Under the pieces are notes generated by a model. That model ran no database searches. It was not told the origin of the DNA and saw nothing but the letters and a program-made list of their open reading frames with translations. Position numbers and translations under genes: made by a program. From Methanobrevibacter sp. (GTDB taxonomy: Archaea; Methanobacteriota; Methanobacteria; Methanobacteriales; Methanobacteriaceae), in the NCBI RefSeq assembly GCF_017409525.1, contig NZ_JAFQSO010000004.1, positions 62,001-126,000 of the forward strand: a stretch of DNA of 64,000 nt. Direction: 5' to 3'. Positions 1-8,122 of the stretch are shown in pieces; within the stretch, counting starts at the first letter, position 1, and each line of letters starts with the position of its first letter.

Positions 1-1
1 A

Positions 2-220
2 TTCCACGGCCATGAATTCCATTACTCTAAAGTAATCGTTGATTCAAGCAGCATAAAACATGACCTGGCATTCAATATCCTAAGAGGCAAGGGATCCTAC
101 AACAACAAAGATGGATTTATGGAAAAGAACACACTTGCAAGCTATGTCCACACCCATGTAGCTGCAATGCCAAACTTTGGTGGAAATATGGCCATTTCAT
201 CTCTGGAACTTGGAGAATGA
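2..220 (+). CDS. Cobyrinate/Ni-sirohydrochlorin a,c-diamide synthase, C-terminal fragment
   Basis: Only the last 72 codons are inside the window; the 5' part lies upstream. The visible residues are the end of a class I glutamine amidotransferase domain of the CobB/CbiA/CfbB type: GHEFHYS near the start, then YVHTHVAA, the histidine-containing segment near the end of these domains. In methanogens this family amidates the a and c acetate side chains of cobyrinate (cobamides) or Ni-sirohydrochlorin (F430) using glutamine and ATP. The fragment cannot tell CfbB from CbiA. Frame 2 is open from the window edge to TGA at 218-220, and no other frame gives a family-like protein. Confidence 0.75.
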   Translation, partial: FHGHEFHYSKVIVDSSSIKHDLAFNILRGKGSYNNKDGFMEKNTLASYVHTHVAAMPNFGGNMAISSLELGE

Positions 221-317
221 ATTAAAAAAAGAATTAGATGTTGGCGTGAATCTATAATCTAAACACACTTTATTGGGATAGAAACCGAACCAACATTAAA
301 ATTTAAATTATATTAAT

Positions 318-1232
318 TTAAACGAAAATTAATATAATCAGAATAACTAATGAAATGAAGAAAACAAATGTTCCTTTTACTATGAAATCACTATTTCTAA
401 CTGTGTACAATGATAGACCATAAGACAATAGCAATGCGACAATCATCTCAATTAGTCCACAAATGCCTGCATCCACACCTAATAAATTGCCAAATATAAA
501 TGCAAGCAGATAAGAAATAATTACAACCATGATAATCAGAGCAATTGGATTTTCAATTAGTCTGAACAATAATGAGTCATAATCTAAGCGTCGGCTTGGA
601 GAATTATAGTTGTATAAATTTGTCTGAGACAAGCCACTGCCTCTTGAAGATTTATTTCTATTTAAAAAAGATAATACGGAACTGGATCTAGGTTCATCAA
701 TCTGCCTATATAAGGTGTTCTTGTAAACATTCGGATTTGCATCCCTTCTCTGCATAAAATATTCCATATCTGAAGCGTCATATTCGTATTCCGGATATTC
801 TTCTTCAATATAGGCTGATGCTCCACCATCATAAGGAGTGTTATCTAAAGTAGTTTGAGAAGTCTTGTCCTGATAACGTTTGGCAAGCTCAAGTAAATCA
901 TCCCTGTCAACTAGTTTAATGTTTTTCCTAAGCGCATAATTTTTTGCCTGATTAGAAAAATAAGATGAAGACACAATTGTTACCTTAGATGCTTTTATGC
1001 TTTGTTGAACATCTTCCATTTCTTTTAAAACATCAACACCAATTTCAAAGTCCTTATCATAATTTTTACAGGCTACAACAACTCCAAAGTCCCCTATTGT
1101 TGTCGGTAATATAGCATATATATCAATGACTTTCTGAGAGGTTTTAAAATTTTTGTAAACTTTGAAACCAGAGTCCTCCATTACCTTTGCTATAAAATTT
1201 ATCAATTGTGGTTTTTCCAAGCTTCCACCCAT
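318..1232 (-). CDS. Mrr-like nuclease-fold protein with three C-terminal membrane segments
   Basis: Residues about 8-115 look like a restriction-endonuclase-like (Mrr_cat) domain: a conserved Asp at 37 (VIDIY) and the strand VVVACKNY at 51-58 carrying Lys56. In active Mrr domains the residue two before this Lys is Glu or Gln; here it is Ala54, so catalysis is doubtful. Residues about 115-220 are a polar linker. Residues about 226-304 hold three hydrophobic helices, so the domain is probably tethered to the membrane. A GGTGGA sequence lies inside codons 2-3, so translation may really begin at the TTG of codon 5. The gene stands alone and diverges from surE. Function unknown; a nucleic-acid sensor or defence role is only inference. 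Confidence 0.65.
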   Translation of the reverse strand: MGGSLEKPQLINFIAKVMEDSGFKVYKNFKTSQKVIDIYAILPTTIGDFGVVVACKNYDKDFEIGVDVLKEMEDVQQSIKASKVTIVSSSYFSNQAKNYALRKNIKLVDRDDLLELAKRYQDKTSQTTLDNTPYDGGASAYIEEEYPEYEYDASDMEYFMQRRDANPNVYKNTLYRQIDEPRSSSVLSFLNRNKSSRGSGLSQTNLYNYNSPSRRLDYDSLLFRLIENPIALIIMVVIISYLLAFIFGNLLGVDAGICGLIEMIVALLLSYGLSLYTVRNSDFIVKGTFVFFISLVILIILIFV

Positions 1233-1349
1233 GTGTGTTTTTTCATCAAAAATTAATAATATATTTTATAAATGAAATTATTATTAAAGTTTTTTATAAT
1301 ATCCAATAAACCTAAAATTATTTAAAAAAAGAGCTGCCTTAATAAATAT

Positions 1350-2126
1350 ATGAAAGCGTTAATAAGTAATGATGATGGAATAACCGCCTCAGGAATATTG
1401 GCTGCAAAAAAAGCGGTCGATAAATTATGTGATACATATGTTGTTGCCCCTGAACTGCAACAAAGCGGAATTGGGCATGCATTAACATTATACGAACCGT
1501 TAAGAGTTAATCCTTGTACACTAAGAGATGGAAGTAAAGGATATGGAGTGAGTGGAACCCCAACTGATGCCGTGACAATCGGGCTATTTGAAATACTTGA
1601 CGAAAAACCAGATTTAATGATTTCAGGAATTAACACCGGTTATAATTTAGGACAAGCAGAATTAACTACATCAGGAACTCTTGGAGCCGCTATTGAAGCT
1701 GCAAGTTTTGGCATTCCCACAATTGCAATTTCTCAAGAAGTAACAAGAGACGACATCAAATTCGAAAACGGGCACGTGCAAATTGACTTTGATTTTGCAG
1801 GAATGATGCTTAAAAAATTATCTAAAATAATATTGAAAAAAGGTTTACCTGAAGGAATTGACTTATTAAATGTAAATATTCCAGCGAACCCTATTGATGA
1901 AGAATTTGAAGTTGTAAAACTTGGAAAACGAATGTATACTCCAGTAATTGATAAACGAATGGACCCCCGTGGAAAACCATATTACTGGATTGGCGGTGAA
2001 CCATACGAATTCGATGAGCCTGGAAGTGATGGTTATGAATTACGTAGATCTCAAAAAACTACAATAACACCACTTAAAATTGATTTAACTAGTGATATGA
2101 GTCTATTAAAAGAATGGTTAGGATAA
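1350..2126 (+). CDS. surE: 5'/3'-nucleotidase SurE
   Basis: 258 aa, usual length for SurE. The N-terminus SNDDG (residues 6-10) carries the paired Asp8/Asp9 metal ligands, followed by PELQQSG with Ser39 and ISGINTGYNLG with the family Asn. SurE is a metal-dependent phosphatase that dephosphorylates nucleoside 5'- and 3'-monophosphates in the cytoplasm. The ATG at 1350 is preceded by an AT-rich leader without a strong Shine-Dalgarno site, but it puts the DDG motif at the normal distance from the N-terminus. Its 3' end overlaps a small convergent reading frame on the other strand by 9 bases. Confidence 0.93.
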   Translation: MKALISNDDGITASGILAAKKAVDKLCDTYVVAPELQQSGIGHALTLYEPLRVNPCTLRDGSKGYGVSGTPTDAVTIGLFEILDEKPDLMISGINTGYNLGQAELTTSGTLGAAIEAASFGIPTIAISQEVTRDDIKFENGHVQIDFDFAGMMLKKLSKIILKKGLPEGIDLLNVNIPANPIDEEFEVVKLGKRMYTPVIDKRMDPRGKPYYWIGGEPYEFDEPGSDGYELRRSQKTTITPLKIDLTSDMSLLKEWLG

Positions 2127-2264
2127 ATTTAAATCTCTAAGTATTTTATCCCTTTCTTCATAAAGCTCATTTAAAATTTTCTCATCGGTACATCCATCTT
2201 TTTTTAGTTGAGCTATTGTACGAGTAATAGCTTCTAAACTACTTTCTAATTGATTAATTGCCAT
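2118..2264 (-). CDS. Possible 48-aa helical protein convergent with surE
   Basis: A short reading frame on the minus strand starts at ATG 2264 and stops with TAA at 2118-2120. The product is charged and almost wholly helix-forming, with two probable helices (residues 3-22 and 27-44) split by a GCTD turn, as in a helical hairpin. It fills the gap between surE and the Sm gene and overlaps surE by 9 bases. No strong Shine-Dalgarno site is visible, so expression is uncertain. I do not recognise the family. Confidence 0.45.
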   Translation of the reverse strand: MAINQLESSLEAITRTIAQLKKDGCTDEKILNELYEERDKILRDLNLS

Positions 2265-2339
2265 AATATTATTTTGAACATTAAAGTATTTAAAGTTGAA
2301 ACATCAATATTAAAATAGAAAATTCAAGGATTTGAAAAA

Positions 2340-2546
2340 ATGAGTTTTGAAAAAGATAATGTGAACAAACTTTTTGCACAATTTAAAAACAAGTATGTTA
2401 GTGTTGATTTAAGGGATAATAATAGAAGCGAAGGAAAAGTCGTTGCTATTGATAATTATCTAAATCTAGTCCTTGAAAATGAAAACGGATTGGAAACCAT
2501 TAAAGGCGGAAATGTTGTATTTGTTAGCCTAAAAGAAGATAAATAG
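2340..2546 (+). CDS. Sm-like archaeal RNA-binding protein (SmAP/LSm)
   Basis: 68 aa. An Sm fold is indicated by the Sm1-like stretch (VSVDLRDNNRSEGKVVAIDNYLNLVLENE) followed by the Sm2-like IKGGNVVFVSL, close to the canonical RG-x-NVV motif with KGGNVV here. Such proteins form six- or seven-membered rings that bind oligo-U RNA. AAGGAT lies about 9 bases before the ATG. It is convergent with the marker 12 gene, with only four bases between the stops. Confidence 0.88.
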   Translation: MSFEKDNVNKLFAQFKNKYVSVDLRDNNRSEGKVVAIDNYLNLVLENENGLETIKGGNVVFVSLKEDK

Positions 2547-2550
2547 AAGT

Positions 2551-3564
2551 TTAGATATCCACTTCTATACCTAAAATCTCTTTTTTACCATTGTAAACGT
2601 CCATCGCTATTTGAGCTGCACCGATAGCTCCAGATTCTTTTGAAATAACCTTCAAATCATATTTATTTTTGAAATATTTATTAATTTCATGTTCAAAATT
2701 AAATGGTTCGGTTGCAGATCCAATGGAACCTGTCAAAACTATGCCTTCAATTTCATTTTCACATACAACAGCAAGCCCTGCTATTTCCATGGCTACAGTC
2801 ATTATTAAAGTGTCGATAGCTAATTTTGCTTTTTCATCACCATTTTTATAGTTTTCCAAAAGCTGATTTTTCATATTAGCTACCTTTCCATCAATTTCAG
2901 CTATCTTTATTGCACCCGCATGTGAAAAACATCCGTTTGCTGAAGCGTTATTTTCATCGATATCCCTAATCATTTCTAAATCTAAAGGTCCATGAACAAC
3001 ACCCATCGCTCCAACACACGCATCCATAGCACCTTTGATTTTTCCATCCTCTATTAGAATATCCACGCTATTTGATGAAATATCTGCTACAATAAAATTA
3101 GACCATCCGGTTTCCTTAACTGCATTATAGGAAATACTTACTTTTTCAGGGCTTGCTTGATGAGAATAAGCTGCCCTGAATAATTCATTTAAAGATGTAG
3201 AATCCTTATGAAGGCCAGGAATCATTACAGAATCTATATCAAGTTGTTCCAGTTGTGAGAAAACTGATGTTCCGCCACCAGTGACCTTACCGGCACCATT
3301 AATAGATAGAATTCCCCTATCCTCAACCTTATCGGTCGGTAGGATTTTATTTATGCCATCGCCCATAGCATAGGTAATAGCCATCATTTTTATAGAGTCT
3401 AAATCTACACGTTTTTCCAGTTCTTCAGTTGCAGAAACCAAACCCTGTTTACTCTCTTCCCTTCCTATCTTAAAAACATCAAGAACTTTACCTTCATCAG
3501 ACATTATGCAAAAAGAGATTCCAGTAGTTCCATGGTCCATGCCAATAAATACCACAATTACCAC
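2551..3564 (-). CDS. Methanogenesis marker protein 12 (ASKHA-fold)
   Basis: 337 aa. The first phosphate-binding loop GMDHGTTGIS (residues 8-17), VADISSNSVD in the middle and TGSIGSAT near the C-terminus give an acetate/sugar kinase-Hsp70-actin type ATP fold. The sequence matches the methanogen-specific family called marker 12, whose biochemical role is unsettled. The listed start is GTG 3564. GTG at codon 4 and ATG at codon 9 are plausible alternatives, as there is no convincing Shine-Dalgarno site before codon 1. Downstream of ilvC in direction but separated from it by about 50 bp of AT-rich DNA. Confidence 0.82.
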   Translation of the reverse strand: MVIVVFIGMDHGTTGISFCIMSDEGKVLDVFKIGREESKQGLVSATEELEKRVDLDSIKMMAITYAMGDGINKILPTDKVEDRGILSINGAGKVTGGGTSVFSQLEQLDIDSVMIPGLHKDSTSLNELFRAAYSHQASPEKVSISYNAVKETGWSNFIVADISSNSVDILIEDGKIKGAMDACVGAMGVVHGPLDLEMIRDIDENNASANGCFSHAGAIKIAEIDGKVANMKNQLLENYKNGDEKAKLAIDTLIMTVAMEIAGLAVVCENEIEGIVLTGSIGSATEPFNFEHEINKYFKNKYDLKVISKESGAIGAAQIAMDVYNGKKEILGIEVDI

Positions 3565-3613
3565 ACTATAAAAAAATTTTAATAAAAAAAGTAAAAAAAA
3601 GGATTAAAAAGAT

Positions 3614-4606
3614 TTAATCATCTTCTTGTAATCCACAAGCTTTTCTAAGTCTTTCACCAACAATTTCGATGTCTTTTTGACTTTCGGCTGCTCTCATTTC
3701 TTTTAGATTAGCGCCATCAGTAGCGTTTTCTTCAGCCCATTGTTTTTTGAAAGTACCATCTTGGATTTCTTTTAAAACTGCTTTCATACCGTCTTTTGCT
3801 TCTTGAGTAATGATTCTATTACCTCTAGTCAAACCACCATATTCAGCAGTGTTACTTACATCTGTCCACATTCCAGCGAAACCTTTTTCATAGATTAAAT
3901 CCACAATGAGTTTTACTTCATGACAGGTTTCAAAGTAAGCGATTTCCGGTTGGTATCCTGCTTCAACTAAAGTGGTGAATCCAGCATTGATTAATTCAGT
4001 GATACCTCCGCATAAAACTGTTTGTTCGCCGAATAAGTCAGTTTCAGTTTCTTCTTGGAAAGTAGTTTCTAAAACACCGGCTTTTGTTAGTCCGCAAGCT
4101 TTTGCCATGCCTAATGCTAGTTGCATTGCATCGCCTGTTGCATCTTGTTTTACTGCAACTAAACCTGGAATACCGAATCCTTCTTCATAGGTTCTTCTTA
4201 CCATGGATCCAGGACCTTTAGGTGCAAACATTACAACGTTTACATCTTCATCTGGTTTAATTAATTCAAAGTGAATGTTATAACCATGAGAGAAAGAGAT
4301 AGTATTTCCGGATTCAACATAAGGTGCAATTTGTTCGTTGTATACTCTTTCTTGAATCTCATCAGGAAGTAAAATGTGAATAATGTCGGCTTCCTTTGCA
4401 GCATCTTCAATGGTTTTTACAGTCATTCCATCTTCTTGAACCAAGTTCCAAGAGCTGCCGTTTTCTCTTACACCAACAATAACATTAGCTCCACTGTCAG
4501 CCATGTTTCTAGATTGTGCTCTACCTTGAGAACCATAACCAATTACCGCAATGGTTTTTCCTTCAAGAGCATCTGTATTTACATCTGCATCGTAATACAT
4601 TTTCAT
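3614..4606 (-). CDS. ilvC: Ketol-acid reductoisomerase
   Basis: 330 aa, class I length. Rossmann motif GYGSQG at residues 23-28; the Arg/Ser-rich loop VREN-GSSW after the second strand fits NADPH preference; His107 is in SHGYNIHF; the Mg ligands are in ETDLFGEQ (Asp190, Glu194). The enzyme converts 2-acetolactate or 2-aceto-2-hydroxybutyrate to the dihydroxy acids of valine and isoleucine synthesis, the step between IlvBN and IlvD, both also in this window. It follows ilvB-ilvN-cab on the same strand but has its own 117-bp leader with a TATA-like ATTATATTTA and an inverted repeat. AGGGATG lies upstream of the ATG as a possible Shine-Dalgarno site. Confidence 0.96.
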   Translation of the reverse strand: MKMYYDADVNTDALEGKTIAVIGYGSQGRAQSRNMADSGANVIVGVRENGSSWNLVQEDGMTVKTIEDAAKEADIIHILLPDEIQERVYNEQIAPYVESGNTISFSHGYNIHFELIKPDEDVNVVMFAPKGPGSMVRRTYEEGFGIPGLVAVKQDATGDAMQLALGMAKACGLTKAGVLETTFQEETETDLFGEQTVLCGGITELINAGFTTLVEAGYQPEIAYFETCHEVKLIVDLIYEKGFAGMWTDVSNTAEYGGLTRGNRIITQEAKDGMKAVLKEIQDGTFKKQWAEENATDGANLKEMRAAESQKDIEIVGERLRKACGLQEDD

Positions 4607-4636
4607 TTAAAATCATCCCTTTAATTTAATAAAAGT

Positions 4637-4659
4637 TAAGATACAAATAAAATATCTTA
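4637..4659. promoter_or_regulatory. Inverted repeat in the ilvC leader
   Basis: TAAGATA (4637-4643) and TATCTTA (4653-4659) form perfect 7-bp arms around a 9-bp spacer. The repeat sits just downstream of a TATA-like ATTATATTTA (about 4664-4674, read on the minus strand), near the expected ilvC start site. The position fits an operator; the sequence alone does not name a regulator. Confidence 0.4.
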
Positions 4660-4723
4660 CTTAATAAATATAATTTTTAATATTAATAAAATTGACTAAA
4701 AAAAATAAAAAAATAATTGATGA

Positions 4724-5251
4724 TTAGTAACCATCAACTAAAACTTTCAACTCACCAGTTACAATATCAATTATAAGACCATGAACCGGTACGTCTGGAA
4801 TTAATGGGTGGTTTTTGATTTTATCCACAACATTTTTGACATTTTCTTCTTCATCTTCGAACCCGCCAATCCACTCTGCCAAATCATATTTAGCAATGTC
4901 TTCTTCTGCAATGCCTCTTGCAATCATTTTTTCTTTTAAAGCTTCAGCATCTGCACCAGCCATACCACATTCTGTGTGTCCTACAACTAAAACTTCTTCA
5001 CAACCTAAATTGTATAAAGCTGCACCAATTGACCTGATTGCATCTTCACCAACAATTGAGTTTCCTGCATTTCTGACGATTTTTGCATCTCCTCTTTCAA
5101 GGCCTAATGCAGGTTCAAAGAAATCAATCAATCTACAGTCCATACAAGTCAAAATAGCTAATTTTTTAGCTGCATGGTGAGACATTTCTTCGCCTTCAAA
5201 GTTTTCTACAAATTTCTTATTGTCTTCTAAAACATTTTCTAATATAGTCAT
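4724..5251 (-). CDS. cab: Beta-class carbonic anhydrase, Cab type
   Basis: 175 aa. Zinc ligands are Cys36 (TCMDCR, with the Asp38/Arg40 dyad), His92 and Cys95 (GHTECGM), spaced as in the Methanothermobacter Cab enzyme. It interconverts CO2 and bicarbonate in the cytoplasm, supplying carboxylases. Its ATG overlaps the ilvN stop (ATGA, 5248-5251), so it is translationally coupled to the acetolactate synthase operon. Acetolactate synthase releases CO2, which gives one possible logic for the pairing, but this is inference. Confidence 0.93.
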   Translation of the reverse strand: MTILENVLEDNKKFVENFEGEEMSHHAAKKLAILTCMDCRLIDFFEPALGLERGDAKIVRNAGNSIVGEDAIRSIGAALYNLGCEEVLVVGHTECGMAGADAEALKEKMIARGIAEEDIAKYDLAEWIGGFEDEEENVKNVVDKIKNHPLIPDVPVHGLIIDIVTGELKVLVDGY

Positions 5252-5739
5252 TTTATACTCCCCCTTGCCATGGCTGTTAGTCCAGTGCGTGAGATCTTTT
5301 TAATTCCATAACCTTTTAATAAAGATATAAATGCATTAACCTTCTTTTTATCTCCAGTAATCTCAATTAATAATGTTTCTTCTGTTACATCAACAATTTT
5401 TGCCCTGAAAATATTAGAATATTGCATTATTTCAGCTCTTGCTTCTGCATTAGGAATATTGACTTTAACAAGACATAATTCCCTTTTAACAGAATTTTTA
5501 GTGATATCTTTAATCTTGACTACGTCAACTAATTTATTTAGTTGCTTTGTTACTTGCTCCAAACCTTTCTGATCGGCATGTACTGAAATAACCATACGAG
5601 ATAGGCCATCTACTTCTGATTGTCCTACAGTAATACTATCGATGTTGAAACCTCTCCTATTGAATAATCCAGCAACTTTCTGTAAAACCCCTGGCTTATC
5701 TTCGACTAATGTAGAAATAATATGGTAATCCAAATCCAT
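5248..5739 (-). CDS. ilvN: Acetolactate synthase small (regulatory) subunit
   Basis: 163 aa. An N-terminal ACT domain (ISTLVEDKPGVLQKVAGLFNRR, with the GVL-x-RVAGLF pattern that binds valine in this family) is followed by the ALS small-subunit C-terminal domain. It activates the catalytic subunit and confers feedback inhibition by valine. The start codon shares one base with the ilvB stop (TAATG), and its own stop overlaps the cab start, so ilvB-ilvN-cab read as one coupled unit. Confidence 0.95.
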   Translation of the reverse strand: MDLDYHIISTLVEDKPGVLQKVAGLFNRRGFNIDSITVGQSEVDGLSRMVISVHADQKGLEQVTKQLNKLVDVVKIKDITKNSVKRELCLVKVNIPNAEARAEIMQYSNIFRAKIVDVTEETLLIEITGDKKKVNAFISLLKGYGIKKISRTGLTAMARGSIK

Positions 5740-7433
5740 TAAATCACATCCCTTTCCAACTTATATTCACCAATCATCCCATTAATTCCGGCTCCTGGCG
5801 GAAGCATAGGTAGAGTTTCTTCGGAATCAATCACAACATTTAATAAAATTGATTCATTGTCCTTAATTGCTGAAGCTAAGGCCTCCTTAGTTTCACCAGG
5901 TTTAGTAATTCTAGCTGCATTAATTCCAAAACTTTCAGCTAATTTAACAAAATCAGGACTATCTTTAAATTCAGTTTCGGAGTGCCTTCCACCATATAAT
6001 AATGTTTGCCATTGATATACCATTCCCAAAGTTCTATTCTCTAAAACTACTGCAATAATAGGTATGTCATAATCATAAATGGTCGCAAGTTCTTGACAAA
6101 CCATTAAAAATCCACCATCACCATTAATAGATACAACAGGGTCATCAGGACAGGCAACTTTAGCGCCGATAGCAGATGGGAATCCGAATCCCATAGTTCC
6201 AAGTCCCCCTGAAGATATAAATTTGCGTGGTTTTTGAGTATCATAGAAATGTGCTGCCCACATTTGATTTTGACCTACATCAGTTGTTAATATTGATTCG
6301 GGAGTCAAGACTTCTGAAATCTCCTTAATAACTGTTTGTGGTTTTAATGGAACATCATCATAAGTGACACGAGGCATTAACTCTTGCTTTTTCTGCTTAA
6401 TCATGTCAGCCCATGACTTCACGTCATCAGAAATTTCATGACCTTTCAAAGTTTTATTTAAAGAAGATAAAACATTTTTGGCATCTCCAACAATTGGCAG
6501 ATCCACATCTACATTTTTACCAATTTCCGCCGGGTCTATATCAATATGAATAACTTTTGTATCCGGAACAAAACTATCTATCCTACCAGTTGTTCTATCT
6601 GAAAACCTTATGCCGACAGCTATTAATAAATCAGATTCATTAATGTAGTCATTAGAAACCTTTCTACCATGCATGCCAAGCATTCCTAATGCTAAATCAC
6701 TAGTCTCATCAATAGCACCCTTACCTAGAAGTGAAGTCATAACAGGAGCATCAATAGTTTCTGAAAGCTTTTTCAATTCGCAGCAAGCGTTAGATATAAT
6801 AACACCTGCTCCTGCCAATATTACAGGCCTTTTAGCTTCTTTAATTAAATCACGAGCTTTTTTAATCTGTCTAATATTTCCCTTAACATTTGGGTTATAA
6901 CCAGGAGTGCTAATTAAAGAATCATCGAATTCTGTAAGCTCTCCTTCCTGAACCTCTTTTGGAACATCAATTAATACTGGACCTGGCCTTCCACTGGAAG
7001 CTATCTCAAAAGAAGATTTAACCATTGAAGGTATTAAATCCGGATTTTTAGGTTGGAAACTATGTTTTGTAATAGGCATTGTAATTCCAATAATGTCCGC
7101 TTCTTGGAATGCGTCATTTCCAATTAAATGAGTAGGAACTTGTCCAGTAATAGCTACAATTGGAGAAGAGTCCATATATGCAGTCGCTATACCAGTGACT
7201 AAATTGGTTGCTCCAGGACCTGAAGTTGCCAAGCACACCCCCACACGACCAGAAGCTCTTGCATATCCGTCAGCTGCATGAGCTGCGCATTGTTCGTGTC
7301 TAACTAATATATGATTCATGTCTGCATCATATAACATGTCATAGAAGGGTATGGTTTGTCCGCCAGGATAACCAAATATTGTCTTTACCCCCATATTTTT
7401 GAGGGATTCTATTATCGCTTCTCCACCTCTCAT
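5739..7433 (-). CDS. ilvB: Acetolactate synthase large (catalytic) subunit
   Basis: 564 aa, normal length. Glu47 in VRHEQCAAHAADGYAR is the residue that activates thiamine diphosphate; the ThDP/Mg motif starts at NGDGGF and ends at LENRTLGM (about residues 436-465); central FAD-type domain present. Condenses pyruvate with pyruvate or 2-oxobutanoate, the first common step to valine, leucine and isoleucine. AAAGGT precedes the ATG, with TTATATATAT upstream as TATA box. First gene of ilvB-ilvN-cab. Confidence 0.96.
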   Translation of the reverse strand: MRGGEAIIESLKNMGVKTIFGYPGGQTIPFYDMLYDADMNHILVRHEQCAAHAADGYARASGRVGVCLATSGPGATNLVTGIATAYMDSSPIVAITGQVPTHLIGNDAFQEADIIGITMPITKHSFQPKNPDLIPSMVKSSFEIASSGRPGPVLIDVPKEVQEGELTEFDDSLISTPGYNPNVKGNIRQIKKARDLIKEAKRPVILAGAGVIISNACCELKKLSETIDAPVMTSLLGKGAIDETSDLALGMLGMHGRKVSNDYINESDLLIAVGIRFSDRTTGRIDSFVPDTKVIHIDIDPAEIGKNVDVDLPIVGDAKNVLSSLNKTLKGHEISDDVKSWADMIKQKKQELMPRVTYDDVPLKPQTVIKEISEVLTPESILTTDVGQNQMWAAHFYDTQKPRKFISSGGLGTMGFGFPSAIGAKVACPDDPVVSINGDGGFLMVCQELATIYDYDIPIIAVVLENRTLGMVYQWQTLLYGGRHSETEFKDSPDFVKLAESFGINAARITKPGETKEALASAIKDNESILLNVVIDSEETLPMLPPGAGINGMIGEYKLERDVI

Positions 7434-7509
7434 TTTAAAAACCTTTTTTATATATTATACAATAACTTTTGAATAAAAAAATATATATAATTATCTTAAA
7501 AATATTTAC

Positions 7510-7878
7510 ATGATAGTAAGTTGTGCTGATAATATGAATCTTACAAAATACCTATGCCATCGAATTCCAGAAAGAAGTTTCTTTATCAAAGGCCATCAAT
7601 TTCCAGTATGCGCCAGATGTACAGGATTCTATACTGGTTTAACCGTTTATTTAATCTGGAACCATATTTATGGACACAACTATGATTTAAACACACTAAT
7701 TATATCCATTATTCTTATGATACCTGTAGCTATCGACGGTTTAACACAATACTTCGGTCCAAGAGAAAGCACAAATCCATTAAGGTTTATTACAGGATTT
7801 GTAGGTGGAATCGGTTTAATAATATTTCTAAAAATAACAATAAGGTGGAGTCTTAATGTTTTGTTACAAATGTGGTGA
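7510..7878 (+). CDS. DUF2085 small membrane protein
   Basis: 122 aa. The family signature is clear: [10 protein letters not shown] at about residues 16-25 and [12 protein letters not shown] at about 32-43, followed by about three hydrophobic segments. The paired cysteines in the N-terminal part could hold a metal or disulphide. Function of DUF2085 is unknown. The real start may be Met9, since no Shine-Dalgarno site precedes Met1. The 3' end overlaps the next gene by 23 bases. Confidence 0.7.
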   Translation: MIVSCADNMNLTKYLCHRIPERSFFIKGHQFPVCARCTGFYTGLTVYLIWNHIYGHNYDLNTLIISIILMIPVAIDGLTQYFGPRESTNPLRFITGFVGGIGLIIFLKITIRWSLNVLLQMW

Positions 7879-8122
7879 AGAAAATCCGGATGAAGCTAAA
7901 TTCTGTAAAAACTGTGGAGCCTTATTAAAAAAAGAAGAAACAGTTAAAAAAGCGGAATATATTGAAACACCGCCAATCAATCAACATGCAAACAATAATT
8001 ATCAGAATACGCAAACTAAAACAACAACTACACCTAAAAAGAATGGCAGTGGTGAATGGATAGCCTGCTGTATTTGCCTATTTGCAATTTTTATAATATT
8101 TGCAATAGTTGGATTACATTAG
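7856..8122 (+). CDS. Zinc-ribbon membrane-anchored small protein
   Basis: 88 aa. An N-terminal zinc ribbon (Cys3, Cys6, Cys17, Cys20) is followed by a low-complexity Thr/Asn/Gln linker (about 30-62) and one C-terminal hydrophobic segment ([18 protein letters not shown]). The topology suggests a cytoplasmic or surface zinc finger tethered to the membrane. The start lies inside the DUF2085 gene behind a strong AAGGTGGAG site at 7841-7849, so the two are probably co-translated. Convergent with argF, overlapping it by 9 bases. Function unknown. Confidence 0.72.
   Translation: MFCYKCGEENPDEAKFCKNCGALLKKEETVKKAEYIETPPINQHANNNYQNTQTKTTTTPKKNGSGEWIACCICLFAIFIIFAIVGLH

Noticed and set aside
1322-1636. 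Reading frame of 104 codons on the minus strand inside surE
   Set aside because: It is the antisense shadow of a clear SurE gene and has no family-like sequence or ribosome site.
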